This document shows, piece by piece, positions 55,146 through 63,815 of a DNA stretch of 64,000 bases. A model generated the notes under the pieces. The model saw only the letters and a list, made by a program, of their open reading frames with translations, had not been told where the DNA came from and made no database searches. A program made the translations under genes and the position numbers. Positions within the stretch are counted from its first letter, which is position 1. The number at the start of each line of letters is the position of its first letter. The DNA is from JAGWAJ01 sp026707615. Its GTDB lineage: Bacteria; Acidobacteriota; Vicinamibacteria; Vicinamibacterales; UBA8438. Location of the stretch: assembly GCA_965207595.1 (NCBI GenBank), contig CBDBMW010000012.1, positions 1 through 64,000 on the forward strand, written 5' to 3'.

Positions 55146-55946
55146 TCAGAAGTAGCGGACGAGGCTGAGGGTCAGCTCCACGTCGGAGCTGGAGAACCGC
55201 GAGGGCACGGATATCGTCGGCATCCCGGCCGGGTCCGGATCGAACTCCGTCCGGCCCTCGTCGGTGGCGTACCCGATGTACGAGAGCTCCCAGCGAATGG
55301 CCAGGTCCGGCCGCATGGGCTTCTCCACGCCGACGCCGACCGACCAGGCGGCCAGCGTGCTGTGGCGCGCCACCGTGCCGCGGACGAAGTCCGGATAGGC
55401 GCCGTCCGCGCTGCACACCGGGTGCTCGCATCCGGTGGTCTCGGCCCCGAAGGCAACCTGCGTGACGCGCGCGCCGCCCAGCAGGTACAGGTCGATGCCG
55501 TTCACCGGGGTGCCGACGCGCCCCGTCAGGCCGGCGGCCCAGTTCTTCCCGAAGCTCCAGCGCTCCGGCCAGTTCTCGCCGCGCTGCATGCCCGTGCCGG
55601 GCAGGTAGCCCCGCGCGGAGCCGCCGGCGCCCGCCACCTGGGCCTCGGCGCTGAAGAAGCGCCCGTCGTCGGCGAACCGGCGGCGGTACCCGGCGAACAG
55701 GCCGGACCCGATCGTCACCCCGCGATCGAAGCTCGACGAGGGGCGCACGTGCGTGTCCCCCACCGCGGGAGGGTTGGCCACGGGCGCTCCCTCGCGCACG
55801 ATGACGGTCTTCTCGTAGGCGACGCCCAGCGCGCCTCCGTTCGCCGAGATCCCGACGTAGAAACGTCCGTCCTGGGCACTCGCGCCCGAAGCGAACGCCG
55901 CCACCGCCGCCACCGCCAGCCCGACATCCCGCATCCGGTAGTTCAC
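55146..55946 (-). CDS. Outer-membrane beta-barrel protein
   Basis: A 266-aa protein, GTG start. Signal peptide ending ...AFASGASAQDGRF. The mature part is made of alternating strands with aromatic girdles (FYVGISANGGALGVAYEKTV, SGLFAGYRRRFADDGRFFSA, LAIRWELSYIGYATDEGRTE) and ends VELTLSLVRYF, the C-terminal Phe that directs BAM assembly. It resembles OmpA/OmpW-like or OMP_b-brl barrels. The substrate or role is unknown. It lies 19 bp downstream of the methyltransferase stop, same strand, probably one transcript. Confidence 0.65.
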   Translation of the reverse strand: MNYRMRDVGLAVAAVAAFASGASAQDGRFYVGISANGGALGVAYEKTVIVREGAPVANPPAVGDTHVRPSSSFDRGVTIGSGLFAGYRRRFADDGRFFSAEAQVAGAGGSARGYLPGTGMQRGENWPERWSFGKNWAAGLTGRVGTPVNGIDLYLLGGARVTQVAFGAETTGCEHPVCSADGAYPDFVRGTVARHSTLAAWSVGVGVEKPMRPDLAIRWELSYIGYATDEGRTEFDPDPAGMPTISVPSRFSSSDVELTLSLVRYF

Positions 55947-55965
55947 AGCCTGTCCCCTTCCACGC

Positions 55966-57129
55966 TCAGGCGCGCTTGCGCGCCACCACGATCATCGACA
56001 GCGACCACCACGGCGCCAGGCGCCCGAGCGGGAGCAGCCGGCGCATGGCCCGGACGTGGGCCGAGCGGTTCCCCCGGGCTTGCAGGAAGTCCTCCACCCG
56101 GCGCCCGTTGAACAGATTGCGCAGCCACAGCTCCAGGTAGAGGCAGTCCTGCTCCACGAAGTCGAAGCCGCACGACGGCAGCAGGTCGCGCGTCAGCTCG
56201 CGGTAGGACAGCTCGCTGAGGTGGTCGCGGCTGTACGGGACCTCGAGGCCATCGGCCACCGCCACCAGGCGCTCCCGGTTCGGGGTGGTGATGATGGCCA
56301 CGCCGCCGGGCCGCAGCACGCGCCACCACTCCCGCAGCGTCTGCCGGACGTCGGTGACGTGCTCGATGATCTCGCCGGCGAAGAGGGCGTCGAACTGCGC
56401 GTCGCGGAACGGCACCGCGGCCGCGTCGAAGACGGCCCACTGCTGGTGCGGGACCTCGCGCGCGCGGGGGTGCACCGAGTCGTAGTTCAGGTCGCCCGCG
56501 ACCACCTGGAAGTCGTAGGCGACGTGCATGTCCGCGAACAGGGAGCGACCGCAGCCGACGTCGAGCGCCCGGCCGCCGCCGGGGATGTGCCGCGTGAAGA
56601 GCCGGTGCAGCCGGCGCATCTTGTACTCGTGCAGCTCGGGCAGGAACGGCTCGTCCGCGGGGCTGGTGTAGCCCGCGGTGGCGTACTGCCGCACGTAGAA
56701 GTCGCGCAGGATGTCGCGGTCCGGGAACTTGAGCAGCGCCGGCTCCTGCCGGACGATCTCGCCCGTCGGCCGGCGCATGACCAGCTCGAGGTCGGCGAGC
56801 GGGTCGAACGCGAACGCGGGGTTGGTCCAGGCGTCGACGGGGGCGATCCGCCGGCCGCCCACCTCGAGGGCGACCGACTCCGGCGCGATCGGGTCGAAGG
56901 CCAGGTGCAGCGTCCCGCGCCCCCGCGGCCGCGGCAGGTCGAAGCGCCACCAGCCCAGGTGCCGCTCCGGATGGGTGTGGTGCCAGTACGCGTAGATGTC
57001 GGTCGTGAAGATGAAGCCGGCCGATCCGACGGAGTAGGTGAAGTCCAGCGTCGCGCGGCGGCGCGGCAGGGTGACGCTCCGCCGGTCGGGCACGGCGCGC
57101 AGGCCGATCGGAGGTCTCAGCCGGATCAT
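55966..57129 (-). CDS. Class I SAM-dependent methyltransferase
   Basis: A 387-aa protein. An N-terminal part of about 140 residues (IYAYWHHTHPERHLGWWRFD) has no recognised domain. The Rossmann methyltransferase core contains ALDVGCGRSLFADMHVAYDF (motif I), DALFAGEIIEHVTDVRQTLR, and EWWRVLRPGGVAIITTPNRE (motif post-II). The C-terminal part reads RVEDFLQARGNRSAHVRAMR. The acceptor is unknown; such enzymes are common in cell-surface and secondary metabolism. The start ATG overlaps the MazF stop by 4 bp (ATGA). Fragments of a close relative are scattered at 57818-58070. Confidence 0.82.
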   Translation of the reverse strand: MIRLRPPIGLRAVPDRRSVTLPRRRATLDFTYSVGSAGFIFTTDIYAYWHHTHPERHLGWWRFDLPRPRGRGTLHLAFDPIAPESVALEVGGRRIAPVDAWTNPAFAFDPLADLELVMRRPTGEIVRQEPALLKFPDRDILRDFYVRQYATAGYTSPADEPFLPELHEYKMRRLHRLFTRHIPGGGRALDVGCGRSLFADMHVAYDFQVVAGDLNYDSVHPRAREVPHQQWAVFDAAAVPFRDAQFDALFAGEIIEHVTDVRQTLREWWRVLRPGGVAIITTPNRERLVAVADGLEVPYSRDHLSELSYRELTRDLLPSCGFDFVEQDCLYLELWLRNLFNGRRVEDFLQARGNRSAHVRAMRRLLPLGRLAPWWSLSMIVVARKRA

Positions 57130-57500
57130 CGGAGGGCGGGTCGGCCGCGGTCCGGGCGAACGGTATCGCGGAGCACTCGCACCACCCTGCGGAGGACCTG
57201 CCGGCGCTGAGCGGCCGCAATGCGGCCGAGCCGGCGGGCGTCAGACGATTCGATGGTGGCGATCTTGGCGGTGCGGACGACCGAAGGAGCAGGCAGGCCG
57301 GCCTGAGCGAGATCCTCGACCGCTACGTCTCCGGGCCAACCGCGATTGGCAGCGCTGGTGATCATCGCCACCCAGAGAAGACCGTGCGCGGTCTCGAGAG
57401 TGCCCGTCGACACCACAAGCGCCGGTCGCGACTGTCGCGTGGCTCGGTCGGTGTACGGGAACGGAACCTTGATGACGTCTCCCTGCTCAAAGGTCGGCAT
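57126..57500 (-). CDS. MazF/PemK-type toxin
   Basis: A 124-aa protein with FEQGDVIKVPFPYTDRATRQ, SRPALVVSTGTLETAHGLLW, VAMITSAANRGWPGDVAVED: the beta-barrel core of PemK/MazF endoribonucleases. It overlaps the antitoxin gene upstream by 14 bp and the methyltransferase downstream by 4 bp. Length is complete and no catalytic residue is obviously missing. It should cleave RNA when the antitoxin is degraded. Confidence 0.78.
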   Translation of the reverse strand: MPTFEQGDVIKVPFPYTDRATRQSRPALVVSTGTLETAHGLLWVAMITSAANRGWPGDVAVEDLAQAGLPAPSVVRTAKIATIESSDARRLGRIAAAQRRQVLRRVVRVLRDTVRPDRGRPALR

Positions 57501-57705
57501 ACGCCTCGGCGTCCGCTTGGGTTCCCCACTCGCGGAACGTCCGGAACGGATCGTCGGCCACGGCTCCTGGCCGGGCCTTCGTCAGCACGACCCTTGCGCC
57601 GTCGATCTCGTAGACGAGCTCGTCGCCGGGGTCGAGTCCGAGCGTGATCCGTACCGGCCTGGGGATCGTGGTCTGCGCCTTGGCGGTGAGCTTGCTGACG
57701 ATCAT
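57487..57705 (-). CDS. AbrB/SpoVT-type antitoxin
   Basis: A 72-aa protein: MIVSKLTAKAQTTIPRPVRI, LGLDPGDELVYEIDGARVVL. This is the swapped-hairpin AbrB/MazE-like DNA-binding fold; the C-terminal part (DPFRTFREWGTQADAEAYAD) would wrap the toxin. It is the first gene of the pair, with 14 bp overlap. It presumably represses its own promoter. Confidence 0.8.
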   Translation of the reverse strand: MIVSKLTAKAQTTIPRPVRITLGLDPGDELVYEIDGARVVLTKARPGAVADDPFRTFREWGTQADAEAYADL

Positions 57706-57817
57706 GGCGTCTCACATAGTAAGGAACTTCCTTGCGCCGGTCAAGCCGCAGGGCAGGCGCGAAGCGGGGGTCGCACGACTATCGCCGGCACGGAACGACA
57801 TCGGCGTCGCCCCGCCA

Positions 57818-58070
57818 GGGCGAATCGGGTTGAAGGCCATGTGCTGCGTCCCGCGCCCCTGTCCAGCGTGGCGCGGCGGCACCTCGGCCTTGGAGCAACA
57901 CGAGTACCCCAAGGCGCAGCATTCGGCGCGATGTCATCCCCGTTCGGCGGGAGGTCACGGCGGCCGCGTCGAAGACCGTCCACTGTTGGTGCGGGACCTC
58001 GCGCGCGCGTTTGCACCGAGTCGTAGTTCAGGTCGCCCGCGACCACCTGGAGTCGTAGGCGACGTGCGGA
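57818..58070. pseudogene. Mosaic of shredded copies of methyltransferase and TonB-receptor gene pieces
   Basis: Short blocks in a row resemble other genes in the window: 57818-57858 (methyltransferase, like 56883-56924), 57861-57880 (like 57041-57063), 57888-57925 (last codons of a TonB receptor, RMLRLGVLVL, like 31831-31872), 57928-57957 (like 32797-32827), 57958-58070 (like 56412-56527, about 90% identical by eye). They are in scrambled order and in no common frame. Copies are close but not exact, so donors may be paralogues elsewhere. Confidence 0.7.
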
Positions 58071-58320
58071 GGAGCCGCGAAGCGCGTTGACGGCCGTGGC
58101 TGACCGTGCGTGATCAACGCCAGCGAAGCGAGCCTCCCTGGCGACGTCTCCCCGGTCGCGGACGTTCGCCCAACCCCCATGAACCCGACCTTGACAAACG
58201 CTGGGGAGTCCCCCCCCAGATCAGCCCCTCACCCAGCTAAGCGAAGACCTCAATCCGTCCTTGAAGCCACACCACACTCTGAAACTCCGATCCCGGTCAC
58301 GTCCTTCCGCGACCCATATG
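58071..58320. other. Gene-free stretch
   Basis: About 250 bp after the mosaic and before the pentapeptide-repeat stop. A C-run at 58208-58216 is followed by AGATCAGCCC, which does not match the shared module well. I see nothing else. Confidence 0.5.
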
Positions 58321-59460
58321 TCATGGAAGGGATCCACGTGTCGGACAGGCTCTCGGCGTCCAGGTCAGAGGCGATGGGAGGTTCCGCGGGCTGCCGTCGC
58401 CGCAAGCAGCATCGAGCTGTTCTTGGGTAATGCCCCTGGCGTCAAGCAAGTTCGCGTCCGTAAGGTCGACCCGCGTAAGGTTGGCGCCGGCCAAGTTGGC
58501 CCGGGTGAGGTCGGCTCCGACGTCATCGTCGGCGCTGAACATATCCGCGATGGCAGGATTCTCCGTGATGCCCCATACTTCGAGAATGAACGCCAGGGGG
58601 TCGGGATCCGGGTTTTCTCCGTCCAAGAGCCCCCCGCTCCCAAGGTGGGCGTCCGTAAGATCCGCATCAGTGAGGTCTGCGCTCGTGAGGTTGGCCCGCG
58701 TGAGGTTTGCCTCGGTGAGATTCGTCATCCAAAGAGTGGCTTCGGTAAGAGTGGCGCTTGTGAGGTTGGCATCCGTTAGGTCCGCGCCGGTGAGTGTGGC
58801 GCCCGCAAGGTCGGCCCGTGAAAAGTCGGCGTCCACCAACTCTGCGCCGGCTAGATTAGCTTCTCTGAGCTTGGCCTGCTGGAGAGAAGCACCGACCAAG
58901 TGGGCGCGTTCGAGCAGACTATTGGAGATATTGGCCGAAATGAGAATTGCATCTGGAAGATGAGCATCCGAAAGGTCCGTACGGCGAGCCTGAAGTCGAT
59001 ACAGAGACTCTCTTTGCTTTCCTGGAACGAGGCAGCCACGATAGATGTTGGGTCCTTCTTCGGCCCAACATAGGACGCCGCCCGACTGTAGGTTGAGATA
59101 CTCCAGGGCCCGACGTAGAGACGACCCGCCGCCAAATGCTCCCCTTGGCATAGTTGATATCGCGCTCGTTCCGACGATGGCATCTGCTTGCTCAGAGTCA
59201 TTTTCGGCCTGCCGGACGATCTGCCAAGCTCGAAACACCCGCTCGGATTGCCGGTCTCCAAGATCGACCACCAAAGTGATGAGCGCAACGACGACGCCAA
59301 TTAGCCCAAAAACGACACCCCACGGCTCGATAGCGCGCAGGAGTCGATGCGCACCTCTCGCAGACCGCAACGCTAAAAGAAAAACAGATTGGCCTACGTC
59401 TATGGCGACTTCGAGCGTGCGACGACCCACCTCGCGCCCCCAGCCAACCCATCGATTCAT
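58321..59460 (-). CDS. Membrane-anchored pentapeptide-repeat protein
   Basis: A 379-aa protein; start MNRWVGWGREVG at 59460 near an AGAAGG box. One membrane helix (WGVVFGLIGVVVALITLVVD) follows a short basic N-terminus. From about residue 160 there are more than twenty pentapeptide units of the A(D/N)LxX type (NLAGAELVDADFSRADLAGA, TLTGADLTDANLTSATLTEA, NLTRANLTSADLTDADLTDA), interrupted near residue 290, then NLAGANLTRVDLTDANLLDA. Such right-handed quadrilateral helices often bind proteins or DNA gyrase. AT content of this stretch is higher than average, suggesting transfer. Confidence 0.82.
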   Translation of the reverse strand: MNRWVGWGREVGRRTLEVAIDVGQSVFLLALRSARGAHRLLRAIEPWGVVFGLIGVVVALITLVVDLGDRQSERVFRAWQIVRQAENDSEQADAIVGTSAISTMPRGAFGGGSSLRRALEYLNLQSGGVLCWAEEGPNIYRGCLVPGKQRESLYRLQARRTDLSDAHLPDAILISANISNSLLERAHLVGASLQQAKLREANLAGAELVDADFSRADLAGATLTGADLTDANLTSATLTEATLWMTNLTEANLTRANLTSADLTDADLTDAHLGSGGLLDGENPDPDPLAFILEVWGITENPAIADMFSADDDVGADLTRANLAGANLTRVDLTDANLLDARGITQEQLDAACGDGSPRNLPSPLTWTPRACPTRGSLP

Positions 59461-59632
59461 CCTTCTCACCCTCCCCCTCGGGCCACTTTGCGGACTGAGT
59501 CGCTGCCCCACTCGTACGTTTTTGCGGACTCCGCCATTGGCTCCATGCTATCGCAGCTGTGCACCACGTAGTCTCCCCTGGCGACGAGCGGCTTGTCGAA
59601 CAGGAGTAGAACTATTTCGTTCTTCCCGTTTG

Positions 59633-59730
59633 TCATCGTTCAGCGAGTCGCCATCGCACGGCTAATCCAGTGCCGGCGAGCAGCGCGATCGGAAGGCCGA
59701 GCGCGGGTAGGACACCTCCATGCACACCTG
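59633..59730 (-). pseudogene. Degenerate copy of a VPALP-type C-terminal anchor
   Basis: The minus strand ends GVLPALGLPIALLAGTGLAV, then RWRLAER and a stop. It is closely similar to the end of the next gene (SVPALPVPALGLLVALLAGA). No domain precedes it in frame, so it appears to be a leftover of a tandem duplication. Confidence 0.5.
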
Positions 59731-59922
59731 GTCGGCGGGGATGGCCATTGCGTCCCCGGTGCCGGCTGGACGCAAACCGGAACCCGGCAACCCGGCGCCG
59801 CAACTGGACCAGTGGAGTACAGTGCGACGAAGTCGGTGCGGCCAACCGCGGGGGCCTGACCGGCCGAGCGGCTAGATTGTTCGGACCGCCTCCGGATCGG
59901 ATTCCACTTTGCCCCTGCCGTG

Positions 59923-60483
59923 TCACCGTTCATGACCTCTCCGTCGCGCCACCAATCCAGCGCCGGCGAGCAAAGCGACTAGAAGGCCGAGCGCCGGCAC
60001 GGGAAGCGCAGGTACTGACTCGGGTCCGATCAAGCCGACCGAGACGCGTTGACCGTCGGTCCAGTTCAGGTCGGGAGCGTCCCAGATGATGAAGTCGAGC
60101 CCACCGTCCGTGAACTGACGGTGGATGTAGGCGTCGGCAACGACGAAGGCCTCGCCGCCGGCCGTGAACGCCAGCCGATCGTGGGAGAACGTTGGATCGA
60201 GAGCAACTACGAGCGACTCCCTGCCGGTATCGGCGTTGGTTTGCACGTACATCGCCGCCACGGTGAAGTGCTCGCCGCCGACGCTGAACTCCGTGTCACT
60301 GAGGCTCCCCGTCTGGTCGAAGTTCTCAAGGTTCAGGTAGCCCACGGTAGGATTCCGCACCTCGGCCAACGTGCCGACGGTCAGCGTCGCAGTCCACAGA
60401 TTCTGGGCCACGGCGGGAGCGGCGATCAGGAGTGTCATGGTGACAACGGCCGCAGTGCGTGAGAACCCCGGCGTCAACTCCAA
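59923..60483 (-). CDS. Secreted beta-rich protein with VPALP-type C-terminal anchor
   Basis: A 186-aa protein; start placed at a TTG with GGGAGGG seven bases upstream. Signal peptide ...TMTLLIAAPAVAQNLWTA. The body is beta-rich: LTVGTLAEVRNPTVGYLNLE, SLSDTEFSVGGEHFTVAAMY, HDRLAFTAGGEAFVVADAYI, WDAPDLNWTDGQRVSVGLIG, with repeated (F)xVGGExFxVAxxY-like motifs. The end is PESVPALPVPALGLLVALLA plus basic RRRGHER, a sorting tag shared with proteins at 21927 and 26555. Function unknown. Confidence 0.68.
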   Translation of the reverse strand: MELTPGFSRTAAVVTMTLLIAAPAVAQNLWTATLTVGTLAEVRNPTVGYLNLENFDQTGSLSDTEFSVGGEHFTVAAMYVQTNADTGRESLVVALDPTFSHDRLAFTAGGEAFVVADAYIHRQFTDGGLDFIIWDAPDLNWTDGQRVSVGLIGPESVPALPVPALGLLVALLAGAGLVARRRGHER

Positions 60484-60916
60484 TTCCTTTCCCTCCCTGT
60501 TACAGATCAGGCCGTGCCATCGGGCGGGCCCTTCGCGGTAGACCTCACGCCCCGAGCTGGGACGTGGAAGCCCGCGTAGCCGCAACCCCCAACGAGCCGT
60601 TATCCGTCAGTGACTGGCACTTCCGCTGCTGAACATCCAATCCAGGTCGCGGCTGCCGGGCTTGTCGGGAGCCCAGCCGAATGAGACGCCCGGCGACGTT
60701 CGGCCGCCGTGTCGTCGATTCGCCTCGACAGGTGGCAAAGTAGCCGACTGCTGCTCTACTGTCACTACTCAAACCGGGGGGAAGGAGCAAGATTCTCGAC
60801 GGGCCTTGCGGAGATTGCCCATCCAGCCGCGCGACCAAGAGCAAGCGCTCACCGGCGAGCTCAAGTTGCCCCGGTTTCGTGGACACCTACCCTGTTGGGG
60901 AGGAGGAGCGTCCGCG
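60484..60916. other. Gene-free stretch with leader-like block
   Basis: Upstream of the 60483 start. Bases 60507-60545 (TCAGGCCGTGCCATCGGGCG...) resemble 63926-63962 upstream of the 63815 gene, and 60705-60735 resembles the last bases of the window. No gene recognised. Confidence 0.4.
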
Positions 60917-61009
60917 ATGCCGAAAACGAGACCGCCGTACGCGGCGGAGTTCCGGCAGCAGATGGTGGACCTGGTACGGGCCGGACGAACATGGGTAGCG
61001 GCAAGATGA
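60917..61009 (+). pseudogene. IS3-type transposase OrfA, N-terminal remnant
   Basis: A 30-codon frame beginning MPKTRPPYAAEFRQQMVDLV after GGAGGAG. It is the start of an IS3/IS911-type OrfA helix-turn-helix protein. Sequence after 60990 belongs to the IS21-type element that interrupts it. Confidence 0.65.
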
Positions 61010-61129
61010 AAAGGGACCCCGTGGCCACCAAAAGGGACCTCTGAGCACTCGAAAACAGCGATTCCCCTAGGGATGATCGACGGGTGCAAGACACGGTCGT
61101 CTCGTCGAGCGAGGCAGGAGGGCGCGGAG

Positions 61130-61260
61130 GTGATCAGGGTGTCCCAGTGGGCCGAGGTCCGCCAGCTGCATCTGGTGGAGGGAGTGCCGAAGAAGGAGAT
61201 CGCCCGGCGGTTGCGGTTGGACGTCAAGACGGTGCGGCGAGCCATCCGGCGGTCGACGCG
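61130..61260 (+). pseudogene. IstA N-terminal fragment (interrupted by IS256-type element)
   Basis: Starts with GTG after GGAG: VIRVSQWAEVRQLHLVEGVP, KKEIARRLRLDVKTVRRAIR. It is the DNA-binding N-terminus of an IS21-type transposase. The frame resumes for a few codons after 62719 and then runs into the right end of the element, so most of the gene is lost. Confidence 0.7.
61252..61260. repeat. 9-bp target duplication of the IS256-type element, left
   Basis: GTCGACGCG, repeated at 62710-62718. Confidence 0.9.
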
Positions 61261-62709
61261 GGGATGTCCCTGAAGCTGTTGAAGTTGTGGTGAAGAGGGT
61301 GGCGACTCCTCGCCCCTGTTCTGTGGTAGGACAGGGGTGCATCAAGAAGGAGGAGAGCCACCCATGGCGAAGCATGACAGGCGGAAGAGTTCCGGCCAAG
61401 CCCCCAGCTCGCAACCGGTCACGATTCAGGTGCCGTTGCCGGTGCTCGGCGTGGTGAACGGGGTCCGGGAAGCGTTTCATGGCTTGTGCATCGCGACGGG
61501 GCTCCAGGTCCTGGAGGCGATGATGGAGGGGGACCGGGAAGTCCTGTGTGGCCCGAAAGGGCGGCACCAGGTCGAGCGGACGGCCTGGCGCGGCGGGAGT
61601 GCGGACAGTCAGGTGGTGCTCGGAGGGCGGCAGGTCGAGGTGCCGCGGCTGCGGGTGCGGAGCGCCGACGGCGAAGTACCGCTGGTGAGCTTCGAATGGG
61701 CGGCGGCAACCGACCCGCTGGACGAGCACACGCTGGCCGCGGTGGCGGCCGGGGTGTCGACGCGGCGCTACGCGAGTACGTTGGACCCGGTGCCGGCCGA
61801 CGTGACCGAGCGGGGGACATCGAGCAGTGCGGTGTCGCGTCGGTTCGTAGCGCTGTCGACGAAGAGCCTCGGGACGTTTCTCGAGCGACCGTTGGGGCAG
61901 CTGGACCTGCGGGTGGTCTGCGTTGACGGCAAGGTGTTCCGGGACCACTGCATGGTGATCGCGTTGGGGATCGACGCCGAGGGCCGGAAACACGTGCTGG
62001 GCCTGCGCGAAGGTGCCACCGAGACCGCGGCCGTCACCAGCGGCCTCTTGAGCGACCTCGTGACGCGCGGCCTGCCGACGGACCGGACGTTGCTGTTCGT
62101 CATCGACGGCGCGGCGGGGCTGCGACGGGCCGTCAGGGAGGTCTTCGGTTCTCGCGGGGTGGTGCAACGCTGTCAGGTGCACAAGTGCAGGAACGTGCTC
62201 GGCCATCTCCCCGAGCGGTTGCACGCCTCTGTCAGCAAAGCGCTGCGGGACGCGTGGGACCTCGGCTCGGCCGACCGCGCGGCGCGGGTGCTGGAGCGGC
62301 TGGCGCGGTCCCTGGAGGGCGACCACCCGGGCGCGGCGGCGTCCATCCGGGAGGGCCTTGACGAGACGCTGACGGTGCAGCGCCTCGGTCTGACGGGTGC
62401 GCTGCGGCGTACGCTGCGCTCGACGAACATCATCGAGAACCTGAACGGAAGCGTCGAGCGCTATACGCGGAACGTCAAGCGGTGGCGTGATGGCCAGATG
62501 ATTCAACGCTGGGTGGGGAGCGCGCTGGTAGAGGCGGAGAAGCACTTTCGGCGGGTCCGCGGCTACCGCGACGTGCCGCATCTCGTCAATGCTCTGGACG
62601 CCTTGGCCCCGCCCAATAGGGTGATTGCTGACGTGGCGTAACATGGACAACTCGTAAACGAGACGAGGGGTCGCCACTCCCGAAGTTCAACACCGACCGG
62701 GACAATCCC
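61261..62709 (+). mobile_element. IS256-family insertion sequence
   Basis: 1,449 bp. Ends are imperfect inverted repeats: left GGGATGTCCC...TGTTGAAGTT...GGTGGCGAC, right (minus strand) GGGATTGTCCC...TGTTGAACTT...AGTGGCGAC. A perfect 9-bp target duplication, GTCGACGCG, flanks it, which fits the 8-9 bp of IS256. One intact transposase gene. Confidence 0.92.
61364..62641 (+). CDS. IS256/Mutator-family transposase
   Basis: A 425-aa protein, ATG with GGAGGAG upstream. The DDE residues lie in VVCVDGKVFRDHCMVIALGI (Asp), LLFVIDGAAGLRRAVREVFG (Asp) and TNIIENLNGSVERYTRNVKR (Glu). QRCQVHKCRNVLGHLPERLH is the family C2H-like helix. Complete and probably active. Its reading direction is the same as the host element. 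Confidence 0.93.
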   Translation: MAKHDRRKSSGQAPSSQPVTIQVPLPVLGVVNGVREAFHGLCIATGLQVLEAMMEGDREVLCGPKGRHQVERTAWRGGSADSQVVLGGRQVEVPRLRVRSADGEVPLVSFEWAAATDPLDEHTLAAVAAGVSTRRYASTLDPVPADVTERGTSSSAVSRRFVALSTKSLGTFLERPLGQLDLRVVCVDGKVFRDHCMVIALGIDAEGRKHVLGLREGATETAAVTSGLLSDLVTRGLPTDRTLLFVIDGAAGLRRAVREVFGSRGVVQRCQVHKCRNVLGHLPERLHASVSKALRDAWDLGSADRAARVLERLARSLEGDHPGAAASIREGLDETLTVQRLGLTGALRRTLRSTNIIENLNGSVERYTRNVKRWRDGQMIQRWVGSALVEAEKHFRRVRGYRDVPHLVNALDALAPPNRVIADVA

Positions 62710-62718
62710 GTCGACGCG
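62710..62718. repeat. 9-bp target duplication of the IS256-type element, right
   Basis: GTCGACGCG, second copy. Confidence 0.9.
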
Positions 62719-62772
62719 GCCGGTTCGGGTGTCGCCGACGCGGCTCGACGGACCTCGCTTGGGGGTCCCTTT

Positions 62773-63069
62773 TCACGTGGCCACAGGGTCCCTTTTCTGG
62801 TTGCCATTTCCATCGAACCCGAGCCGTCGCAGCGCGGCGGCCATGTCGACGGCGTCGTTTTCCGGGTTCGGGAGCCGCTCGATGTGGGCGTAGGTGCCGT
62901 TGCCGACCACGAGCGCCACGCGCCCGTCCGCCAACACGACGGACGTCGACGCGAACACGACCAGCACCAGCGTCGCCGCGACGAGCGATTGCCTCACCAG
63001 CGCCGATGCCACGAACACGCTCTTCAACATCCACGGCAACTCCGATCGGTCCGCAACCGGCCCGGCCAT
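62773..63069 (-). pseudogene. Caspase-family (C14) protein, truncated at the C-terminus
   Basis: A 98-aa frame with a membrane/signal segment (VAATLVLVVFASTSVVLADG) followed by RVALVVGNGTYAHIERLPNP and ENDAVDMAAALRRLGFDGNG, the first strand and helix of bacterial metacaspase/caspase-like domains. The catalytic His and Cys would come later but are missing: after about 62814 the frame reads into the IS21-type end (NQKRDPVAT) and stops. Confidence 0.68.
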
Positions 63070-63191
63070 GCGATCCTGACCGACGCCGACGAACCTACCG
63101 CGCCGACAGGATCTGGCGCGCCCCTCGAAGCAGAGGGGACTGTAGGTCCTGCAACGCCGGCCGTCGTGCGTGACTCAGGCGCCGTTCGATG

Positions 63192-63815
63192 TCAGAACCC
63201 GATCTTGCTTCCGACCTGGAAGCCCCCGCGTGTTGGCGCGACGGTCATGTCTCGTACGACTGTCGTCGTAGACCAGAACCCGGCAATGGCGGCTCCGGCA
63301 ACTGCCAGCGCTGCGCCGCCGAACTTCAGGCCGGCGCTCCGCTCCTGGAACGGCTGGATAGGGCCGCTGTAGACCGTCCGGCCGTCACGCGTAGCGACGG
63401 ACAGGGCGGTGGCTGCACCGATGATGGACCCGTTGACAGCTCCGGCGACGTAGATCCCGCACGTCGTTCGGAACTGGCAGACGGCCCTGGCCGCATCCGG
63501 GTCAACCTCCACGAGGGCCTCGGCGAAGAAGTCAGTATCCGAGAGCATCTCGGCCGTCTCGCGGATGAGAGCATCTTCGCTGAGGGCGCTCGGCTGTATC
63601 GGTTGCTCGGGATCGATCAGCATCATCGCGGCCCCGGCCACGGCCACCGCCAGGCCGACGCCGACACGAGCGGGGGACCGGCGAACCTCAACACGACCTG
63701 CCTGCACCGCCTCCGCCGCCAACCGTTCTGCCGATGCTCGAATACCGGGCGTATCTTCCGCCGCCGCCGGTACGCCGAGAGCGAGAACGAGAGCGAGCGT
63801 CGCGAGTCTCCGCAT
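63192..63815 (-). CDS. Secreted/membrane protein of unknown function
   Basis: A 207-aa protein; the ATG at 63815 has GGAGGAGG upstream. Signal peptide LATLALVLALGVPAAAEDTP. Two hydrophobic segments (ARVGVGLAVAVAGAAMMLID near residue 50 and FGGAALAVAGAAIAGFWSTT near 175) bracket an acidic region with two cysteines (AVCQFRTTCGIYVAGAVNGS). The ending is GGFQVGSKIGF, a possible outer-membrane type end. I do not recognise the family. It lies between decayed genes and the window edge. Confidence 0.55.
   Translation of the reverse strand: MRRLATLALVLALGVPAAAEDTPGIRASAERLAAEAVQAGRVEVRRSPARVGVGLAVAVAGAAMMLIDPEQPIQPSALSEDALIRETAEMLSDTDFFAEALVEVDPDAARAVCQFRTTCGIYVAGAVNGSIIGAATALSVATRDGRTVYSGPIQPFQERSAGLKFGGAALAVAGAAIAGFWSTTTVVRDMTVAPTRGGFQVGSKIGF

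Larger units (their letters stand above)
60991..62813 (+). mobile_element. Defective IS21-type element carrying a nested IS256-type element
   Basis: The ends are inverted repeats with two AAAGGGACC copies each (left 61007-61041, right 62763-62799). They are flanked by the 5-bp duplication CGAAC at 60986-60990 and 62814-62818. Inside only the start of istA remains, and it is split by the IS256-type element. istB is missing. Confidence 0.75.

Noticed and set aside
58200..58235. Fifth copy of the C-run regulatory module
   Set aside because: The C-run is followed by AGATCAGCCC, not ATWTGGGC, and there is no CTASGYT at the right distance.
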